Shown here: piece by piece, positions 58,721 to 64,000 of the stretch
How the letters are laid out: the number at the start of each line of letters is the position of its first letter
How positions within the stretch are numbered: the stretch's first letter is position 1
Program-made: the position numbers and the translations under genes
Notes under the pieces: generated by a model
Told to the model about the DNA's origin: nothing
Database searches by the model: none
Seen by the model: only the letters and a program-made list of their open reading frames with translations
From: Salimicrobium halophilum
GTDB lineage: Bacteria; Bacillota; Bacilli; Bacillales; Halobacillaceae
NCBI RefSeq assembly: GCF_900100295.1
Contig: NZ_FNEV01000003.1
Coordinates: 1 to 64,000 of the forward strand
DNA: 64,000 nucleotides
Reading direction: 5' to 3'

Positions 58721-59428
58721 ATGAAAATAGAAATATGGTCCGATTTTGTATGCCCCTTCTGCTATATTGGGAAGCGGCGCCTGGAGCAGGCAGTGAATGC
58801 TCTCCCTGAACATGCGGAAGTGGAATGGGAATACAAAAGTTTTGAACTGGACCCTGACGCAGAAACACAAACGAAACCGAACATGCATGAGAAACTGGCT
58901 AAAAAATATAATAAAACCTTAGAACAGGCGAAAGAAATGACTTCTCATATGGAAGAAGAAGCGAAACAAAGTGGACTCACCTTCCGCTTCGATCAGGTGA
59001 TTCCGGCGAATACGTTCGATGCTCATCGCGTCGCTAAATTTGCGGAAGAACAAGGAAAGAATGACGAAGTGACGGAGAAGTTCATGCAGGCTGTGTTGAC
59101 AGACGGAAAAAATATCGGAGACGCTGAAACGATCTATGAGCTCGCTGTAGAGGCAGGGCTTGATTCTGATGCCGTAGCTCAGGTATTGAGAAGCGAAGAT
59201 TATACAGAGGCCGTACGAAATGAGGAGAGAGAAGCCTATCAGCTCGGCGTACAGGGCGTTCCTTTCTTCGTCATAAACCGTAAGTATGCCATATCCGGGG
59301 CACAGCCCAAAGAAACGTTCGACCAGGCACTCGAACAGGTATGGCAGGAAGAGAATAGTACTCCATCCTTCACCAGTCTGAATGGCGCTACAGGAAGTAC
59401 ATGCACGGAAGAAGGCTGTGACGAATAA
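58721..59428 (+). CDS. DsbA-family (FrnE-like) oxidoreductase
   Basis: 235 residues, thioredoxin fold. CPFCYIGKRR (CxxC, about residue 11) and cis-Pro loop GVQGVPFFVINRK (about 172). No signal peptide, so cytoplasmic, as for FrnE/2-hydroxychromene-2-carboxylate isomerase-like proteins. The helical insert between (about 35-150) is typical. Two further cysteines close to the C-terminus (STCTEEGCDE). Redox role in stress is inferred from family only. ATG 58721 is spaced 6 nt from TTGAGGTG. Confidence 0.92.
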   Translation: MKIEIWSDFVCPFCYIGKRRLEQAVNALPEHAEVEWEYKSFELDPDAETQTKPNMHEKLAKKYNKTLEQAKEMTSHMEEEAKQSGLTFRFDQVIPANTFDAHRVAKFAEEQGKNDEVTEKFMQAVLTDGKNIGDAETIYELAVEAGLDSDAVAQVLRSEDYTEAVRNEEREAYQLGVQGVPFFVINRKYAISGAQPKETFDQALEQVWQEENSTPSFTSLNGATGSTCTEEGCDE

Positions 59429-59434
59429 TACAGA

Positions 59435-59474
59435 AAACAGGCGAGCGTCTCCCCCAAGACGCTCGCCTGTTTGT
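59435..59474. terminator. Terminator after the FrnE-like gene
   Basis: AACAGGCGAGCGTCT and AGACGCTCGCCTGTT pair perfectly over 15 bp with a 6-nt loop, flanked by A and T runs. It serves the upstream gene and possibly the small gene at 59526 on the opposite strand. Confidence 0.94.
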
Positions 59475-59525
59475 ATCTTCTTTCCTTCTCTGTTCCATGA
59501 CATATGCGCTTTCTCCTGGCATGGA

Positions 59526-59705
59526 TTAATCCCTCTCTTCTATCACTTCTAAGTAAAAATCGTAACAGTCCCCACACAGGACCGTTCCATCATGTACCCC
59601 ATCCTGTACGTAATACATATGGTCTTCAAGTTCTTCGGTATTGCAGTGATGACATGGTCTCGTAAGTGTGAACCATTGCTCCTGCTCAAGCTGCAATTGT
59701 TTCAT
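59526..59705 (-). CDS. Small zinc-binding protein
   Basis: 59 residues with CHHC (about residue 19) and LCGDC (about residue 44), two CxxC-type pairs likely binding one zinc. Acidic tail (EVIEERD). AGAGGAGGG overlaps the ATG closely; a TTG three codons later would be better spaced, so the exact start is uncertain. Family not recognised. Confidence 0.7.
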   Translation of the reverse strand: MKQLQLEQEQWFTLTRPCHHCNTEELEDHMYYVQDGVHDGTVLCGDCYDFYLEVIEERD

Positions 59706-59717
59706 CCCTCCTCTCAC

Positions 59718-60084
59718 TATGTATCTTACCGGGCTTTCCTGTTTCGCTCAAAAGCGGATTATTGAAAGAAGCTGCTCTTCGGTCTATAGGAATAATAGAA
59801 TTCCAGGTCACCTTTTTGAATTTCTCAACCTGCGGTAAGTCAGAAATCGATGAATGATAGTTTTTTAAATTTTTTCTTCTGTCCCCTAATTCTATTCGAT
59901 GAATTTTTCATAAGAAACATAGAAAACACAGCATATCATGAAGTATGGAACACTTTTTTCACTCCTCAAAGGCTAACATGCATCATTCCGATTGTTATGC
60001 GATAGTTTCCTCCCAATCGTATGCAAAATCATCTCATAACCCTCCTTCAACAAGAAAACCCGACCATAAGAAGGTCGGGTTCCA
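59718..60084. other. Intergenic stretch without a recognisable gene
   Basis: About 370 bp. I see no ORF with a ribosome binding site, no tRNA and no riboswitch-like structure in it. It is AT-rich and contains the promoter side of the gene at 59526; at its right end lies the panF terminator. Confidence 0.7.
60057..60081 (-). terminator. Terminator of the panF operon
   Basis: AACCCGACC-ATAAGAA-GGTCGGGTT, perfect 9-bp stem, followed on the minus strand by TTTTCTTG, immediately after the stop codon at 60085. Confidence 0.9.
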
Positions 60085-61539
60085 TCACCTGGATTGTTCA
60101 ACTGTATGACTTACGTATTCCTGGGAAGTTCCCAGACTAACAAGAATATAAATGATAAAGGAAAACACAACAGGTAGCACGACGCTGTGCATACCGAGAG
60201 GCTGGGAGAAGAACTGATCGATCACTATATACGAAACGATTCCTGTCAGCATAGAAGAAATCGCTCCATATTTGTTCCCTTTCTCCCAGTACAGTCCGAG
60301 CACCACCGGCCAAATGAAGGTAGCTTCCAGTCCGCCGAATGCGAACAGGTTCAGCCAGATGAGAAGATCCGGAGGCTGCAGAGCCATCAGGAAGACGAGA
60401 ATACCAAGTACAGCCGTCACTCCGAAACTCATCGTTTTCACCCGCTTTTCGGAAGCGTCCGGTTTCATATAAGTGACATAGATATCTTTGACGAAAGCAG
60501 AACTCACGAGGAGCAGAAGGGAATCGACGGTCGACATGATTGCGGCCATCGGTGCAGCCAGTACGAGCCCCGCTACCCAGGCGGGCAGTACTTCAAGGGC
60601 TATCATCGGCATCACACGGTCCCCCACCTCGATACCAGGCAGGATCGGTCTCGCGAAGACACCGATCAGGTGCATATTAAGCATGACGAAGCCGACGACT
60701 ACCGTTCCGATGATGATTGCACGGTGCATCGCCTGAGAACTTTTGTAAGACATCGCCCTCAGCGTAACCTGAGGAAGTCCGACTACAGCTACACCTACAA
60801 GAATCCAGAACGAGGAGACGTAGGCAGGAGAAAGTGTCAACTCTGCACCGAACGGAGTAATCAAATTAGGGTTTTCAGCAGATAAATCATTTATGATCGT
60901 ATCGATTCCTCCACCGGCTATGATGGTAGCGATAAGTAGAACGAGCGTACCTATGAACATCACGCTTCCCTGTACCGCGTCCGTCAAAGCTACAGCACGG
61001 AATCCTCCTATTACGACATACACCAAAACGGAGGCAGCGAATATGAACAGCGCGGATGTATAAGGGATGCCCGCGACTGTTTCTATCAGCCTTGCTCCCC
61101 CGACCCACTGTGCGGCCATCGCAGAGAACAGAAATACAATGATACTTACCGCCGCAATCAGCGCTACCGTATGACTTTGATACCGCGAACGTAAATAATC
61201 CGTTAATGTAACAGCTTTATACTGACGAGCTTTGATTGCGAATTTCTTTCCGAGGATCATCAGCACGAAGTAACCGGTGACCACCTGCGTCATAGCAAGC
61301 AGCACCCATGCCAACCCTTGAGTGTAAGCCACTCCAGGCCCCCCGATAAAACTACTGGCACTCCCGTATGTAGCCATCATAGTCATGGCAAGGATAAACC
61401 CGCCTAACTGCCGTCCTCCTAAAAAATATTCCTGCATGAAATCCTTTTTAGACAGACGGATCGACCGGTTAGCCCAAAATCCGATAAAGAAAATAAGTAG
61501 AATAAATAAAAACAAGGGTAATACAACTGCAATATTCAT
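60085..61539 (-). CDS. panF: Sodium/pantothenate symporter
   Basis: 484 residues, about 13 transmembrane helices, SSS family. FLGGRQLGGFILAMTMMATYGSASSFIGGPG near the N-terminus and QWVGGARLIETVAGIPY (about 145) are PanF-like; length matches. Imports pantothenate with Na+. Its start overlaps the yhdT stop by 4 nt, the typical yhdT-panF pair. Confidence 0.93.
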   Translation of the reverse strand: MNIAVVLPLFLFILLIFFIGFWANRSIRLSKKDFMQEYFLGGRQLGGFILAMTMMATYGSASSFIGGPGVAYTQGLAWVLLAMTQVVTGYFVLMILGKKFAIKARQYKAVTLTDYLRSRYQSHTVALIAAVSIIVFLFSAMAAQWVGGARLIETVAGIPYTSALFIFAASVLVYVVIGGFRAVALTDAVQGSVMFIGTLVLLIATIIAGGGIDTIINDLSAENPNLITPFGAELTLSPAYVSSFWILVGVAVVGLPQVTLRAMSYKSSQAMHRAIIIGTVVVGFVMLNMHLIGVFARPILPGIEVGDRVMPMIALEVLPAWVAGLVLAAPMAAIMSTVDSLLLLVSSAFVKDIYVTYMKPDASEKRVKTMSFGVTAVLGILVFLMALQPPDLLIWLNLFAFGGLEATFIWPVVLGLYWEKGNKYGAISSMLTGIVSYIVIDQFFSQPLGMHSVVLPVVFSFIIYILVSLGTSQEYVSHTVEQSR

Positions 61540-61808
61540 TTGAACTCTTCATCCTCTACATCCAGAGATACGTCTGTAAAGAAAATCTTCACGACAAAAA
61601 TCACCAATACCGACATTAATAGAAAACCACCGACACAACTCATGAAAAACCAGGCCGGCAACCCTAGTATGTAACTGTATTCTTCAGGCGGTTTGCTTCC
61701 GAGACCATAAGCAAAGCCGAACCACCAGAGAAAGTTGATAACAGCAAGTCCTATGCCAATCAAAGCTTCACGATTGGCTATCCTGAACCTGTGATCCTGT
61801 TTTTCCAC
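61536..61808 (-). CDS. yhdT: YhdT-family small membrane protein (panF partner)
   Basis: 90 residues, two transmembrane helices (REALIGIGLAVINFLWWFGF and WFFMSCVGGFLLMSVLVIFV), DUF997 type. Found upstream of panF in many bacteria; role unknown, possibly transporter stability. GTG at 61808 is spaced 7 nt from GGAGGAGGG; the longer ATG start translates through that SD. Confidence 0.88.
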   Translation of the reverse strand: MEKQDHRFRIANREALIGIGLAVINFLWWFGFAYGLGSKPPEEYSYILGLPAWFFMSCVGGFLLMSVLVIFVVKIFFTDVSLDVEDEEFK

Positions 61809-61900
61809 TTCTCTTCCCTCCTCCATTTCAAGTATTTTCATTATGCAACATTTTTCTTTCCATGAGAAGGAAAAGGTGTATATTCACTTCTAAACATAAA

Positions 61901-61924
61901 GAGCCGCTCCTTCAGAGCGACCCC
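61901..61924 (-). terminator. Weak hairpin after scrK
   Basis: CGCTC-CTTCA-GAGCG stem extended by imperfect outer pairs (GAGC/GACC), followed on the minus strand by CTCTTTATG. Short T-run, so a modest terminator. Confidence 0.5.
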
Positions 61925-61934
61925 AAGTTATTCA

Positions 61935-62801
61935 CTATTCCATTGCGAGATATAAAGCACCTTTCACCCCGGCTTCATCTGTGAGCCCCGGCGGAACAAT
62001 ATAGCTGTCAATCGTTTCTTCTGTCAGGAACGGAGAACTTACGTAGCCGTTCAACATCTCCAGAACATACTTCCTGATCAGCGGAAACAGCTGCTCCTGT
62101 TTCATCACACCGCCTCCCATGACAATCCTCTCAGGAGAAACGATATAAATGTAATTAACCAGTGCCTGCGCCAGGTAATACGCTTCCATTTCCCACACCT
62201 TTTCGTCTTCCGTCAGCTCTATCGCTGGTTTCCCCCAGCGCTTTTCGATATGCGGCCCGGCCGCCATCCCTTCAAGGCAATCTCCGTGGTATGGGCATCC
62301 GCCTTCATACTCATCATTTTTGTGACGACGAACGAGAATATGTCCCATCTCCGGGTGAGACAGGCCTTTAAGCGTCTGTCCGCCGATGTAGGCTCCCGCT
62401 CCGATTCCGGTTCCAACCGTAATATACAGACAGGAATCTACATCCGCAGCGTTCCCCCATTTGGCTTCTGACATCGCAGCCACATTGACGTCGGTATCTA
62501 TGATGACAGGCACTCCAAGCTCATTTTTCAATTCTTTACCGAGAGGGTAATCTATCCATTCGGTCTTTGGGGTTTTCTGCAGACTTCCGTAGGAATTACT
62601 TTCCTTATTGATATCAATAGGCCCGAAGCTGCCTACCCCCAGTCGCTCTATTCCTTTCCCTTCAAAAAAGGAAATCACTTTCGGCATCGTTACATCCGGG
62701 TGCTCCGTAGGGATCACTTCTTTTTCGAAGAGTTCTCCCTGGTCATCCCCGATGGCAAGTACGAATTTCGTTCCTCCCGCTTCAATAGCTCCAAGTTTCA
62801 T
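61935..62801 (-). CDS. scrK: Fructokinase (ROK family)
   Basis: 288 residues. ROK motifs: EAGGTKFVLAIGDD (ATP phosphate loop), SFGPIDINKES, TDVNVAAMSEAKWG with catalytic Asp, TVGTGIGAGAYIGGQ and the zinc-binding GHILVRRHKNDEYEGGCPYHGDCLEGMAAGP (H, C-x4-H, C). Phosphorylates fructose released from sucrose-6-phosphate. ATG 62801 lies one base after the scrB stop (TGATATG), so the two are tightly coupled; a GTG eight codons earlier lies in scrB. Confidence 0.95.
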   Translation of the reverse strand: MKLGAIEAGGTKFVLAIGDDQGELFEKEVIPTEHPDVTMPKVISFFEGKGIERLGVGSFGPIDINKESNSYGSLQKTPKTEWIDYPLGKELKNELGVPVIIDTDVNVAAMSEAKWGNAADVDSCLYITVGTGIGAGAYIGGQTLKGLSHPEMGHILVRRHKNDEYEGGCPYHGDCLEGMAAGPHIEKRWGKPAIELTEDEKVWEMEAYYLAQALVNYIYIVSPERIVMGGGVMKQEQLFPLIRKYVLEMLNGYVSSPFLTEETIDSYIVPPGLTDEAGVKGALYLAME

Positions 62802-62802
62802 A

Positions 62803-64000
62803 TCACTCTGCTCCTTTTTCGGCACGAAGATTCCATGCAGTTATTGAACTTCTTCCTTTCACGCGACATTCATGGGTATCCACATCCGGAAACATGCGTG
62901 AAGAAAACACGATCTCTCCGTCATTCACGAAAATCTCAAGAGAGGATTGATCGATGAACATACGCATTTCTGTCAACGGAGAAACGAGATCAGCCGCTCT
63001 CCATTCCTTTCCTGATCCATCCATGGCCGGACGTTCGATGGTAATTCTTCGTCCTTCCAAGCGAATGGAGAAATAGTCATACAAGTCAATATAGATGTCT
63101 TCCTCTATCTCTCTCATTATCAGTTCGATATTTCTAGGGAGGTTTCCTGCAAAACTCCCGGAGTTCTCTTCCACCAGTTTGTCAGTGCGAAGCTTCTCGA
63201 GCTCTTCCACCGGTTTCTGGATTACCCTGTCTCCCTGCTGTAGCAGTTCACGCGGAAGGGTCATCTGATGGATCCAATGGTTGTCGTGGGTAGGGAAGTA
63301 TTCTTCTCCTCCATCCGGCATCCCCATCCAGCCGACAAGAAGACGACGGCCCTGGTCATCTTCAGTCGTTTGCGGCGCATAGAACTCAAAACCATGATCA
63401 AGCTCCCGGAATTTTTCTTCTGGAAACCCTTTGTCGAAATCTCCAATGATATAACCGGACTGGTACATATTTCTGTAATCGATGCCTTTTTCCTCGAGTC
63501 CCTGAGGGGAAAAAAGCAGAACATCATCCTTCAAGCGAAAGAAGTCCGGGCACTCCCACATATATCCCATGCCTGAAGCGAGGATGCCTTCGTAGGTCCA
63601 GGAATCGAGATCCTCCGAACGATATAGAACGATGCACCCTTCTTTTTCTTCCGTCTGTGCTCCTATAACCATGTACCACTCGTTCCTCATCTTCCATACT
63701 TTCGGATCCCGGAAATGAGGAGTGAAGCCATCAGGTAATTCTATCTGCACTCCGACTTTCTCAAAAGAGACCCCGTCCTCAGAACGGGCTTTACATTGAT
63801 AGGTCTCACGATTTCCGTCATCATCCTTCACATTCCCTGTGTAAAAAAGAAGTAGCTCGTCGTCCTTCTCTACCGCACTTCCCGAATAGCATCCGGTCCG
63901 GTCATACCATTCATCCGGAGCAAGAGCCGGTTCCTGCCATGCCCAGTCAACCAGATCGCGAGACGTGAGATGTGCCCAGAACTTCGCACCGTGTCCTGTG
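62803..64000 (-). CDS. scrB: Sucrose-6-phosphate hydrolase, C-terminal part (gene runs off the right edge)
   Basis: About 398 residues visible, GH32 family. The open frame reaches the edge without a stop, reading ...TGHGAKFWAHLTSRDLVDW with YDRTGCYSGSAV; further features are FRDPKVW (the conserved RDP), MWECPDFF (catalytic acid-base Glu in ECP) and GWMGMPD. A C-terminal beta-sandwich follows (about 260-398 of the visible part). Missing is the N-terminus with the nucleophile WMNDPNG. Cleaves sucrose-6-P to glucose-6-P and fructose; scrK follows for fructose. Confidence 0.95.
   Translation of the reverse strand, partial: TGHGAKFWAHLTSRDLVDWAWQEPALAPDEWYDRTGCYSGSAVEKDDELLLFYTGNVKDDDGNRETYQCKARSEDGVSFEKVGVQIELPDGFTPHFRDPKVWKMRNEWYMVIGAQTEEKEGCIVLYRSEDLDSWTYEGILASGMGYMWECPDFFRLKDDVLLFSPQGLEEKGIDYRNMYQSGYIIGDFDKGFPEEKFRELDHGFEFYAPQTTEDDQGRRLLVGWMGMPDGGEEYFPTHDNHWIHQMTLPRELLQQGDRVIQKPVEELEKLRTDKLVEENSGSFAGNLPRNIELIMREIEEDIYIDLYDYFSIRLEGRRITIERPAMDGSGKEWRAADLVSPLTEMRMFIDQSSLEIFVNDGEIVFSSRMFPDVDTHECRVKGRSSITAWNLRAEKGAE

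Noticed and set aside
60187-60885. 232-codon His/Arg-rich open frame on the plus strand
   Set aside because: Antisense of panF; composition typical of a complement of membrane-protein codons, and no SD.

Overview
The window reads as chromosome of a moderately halophilic, motile, endospore-lineage Bacillaceae, closest in feel to Halobacillus or a near relative. This is inference from gene order and protein character, not from a database match. Gene order follows the Bacillus subtilis hag-csrA-fliW-yviE-flgLK-flgN-flgM-yvyF-comF-deg block. Exported proteins are very acidic, and three Na+-symporter-type systems are present.

Layout: 1-5.9 kb is the late flagellar operon on the minus strand, with the 5' part of flagellin and its CsrA-controlled leader. 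6-9.7 kb holds comFC/comFA, a seven-copy intergenic repeat, a NERD-domain gene broken by an in-frame stop, and degV. 9.9-13.7 kb is degSU and, divergently, yvyE and an LCP (LytR-type) gene. 13.8-20.4 kb carries an unusual SF1 helicase and cell-wall genes: a glucosaminidase, tagO and an N-acetylmuramoyl-L-alanine amidase.

20.6-35 kb is the striking part. secA2 and slaP (the accessory Sec pair used for S-layer export in Bacillus anthracis) are followed by a ribbon-helix-helix regulator, a PDZ/S41 protease, a double-array LRR protein and an RCC1 plus Ig protein. Facing them is an operon of cohesin-like, cohesin/dockerin-like and Ig-like surface proteins. A shared SbsA-type Ig domain (Big_5-like, 'W-x-[IVL]-x-[FW]-N' core) recurs in these proteins and in the two nearby wall hydrolases and a later M14 carboxypeptidase. 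In four of them it forms the exact C-terminus, ending in an F-x-[VI]-[KE]-stop tail. I infer a SecA2/SlaP-linked cell-surface module, which is the best candidate here for an undescribed system.

35.2-41.1 kb: amino-acid permease, two-gene lipoprotein unit, and a split sinR/sinI regulatory unit preceded by four exact SinR boxes, then the M14 carboxypeptidase and an IDEAL-domain gene. 41.2-47.7 kb: phosphoglucomutase, mannose-6-phosphate isomerase and hom-thrC-thrB. 47.8-49.8 kb: small regulators including two divergent sigma-70-like proteins. 49.8-52 kb: acetate-type symporter operon with a perfect CcpA cre site. 52.2-57.8 kb: SLH-anchored 5'-nucleotidase and a large secreted nuclease. 57.9-64 kb: CwlK-like endopeptidase, FrnE-like oxidoreductase, panF/yhdT and scrK with a partial scrB.

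No rRNA, tRNA, CRISPR array, insertion sequence or prophage was recognised. Domain and operator calls were made by eye; boundaries are approximate.
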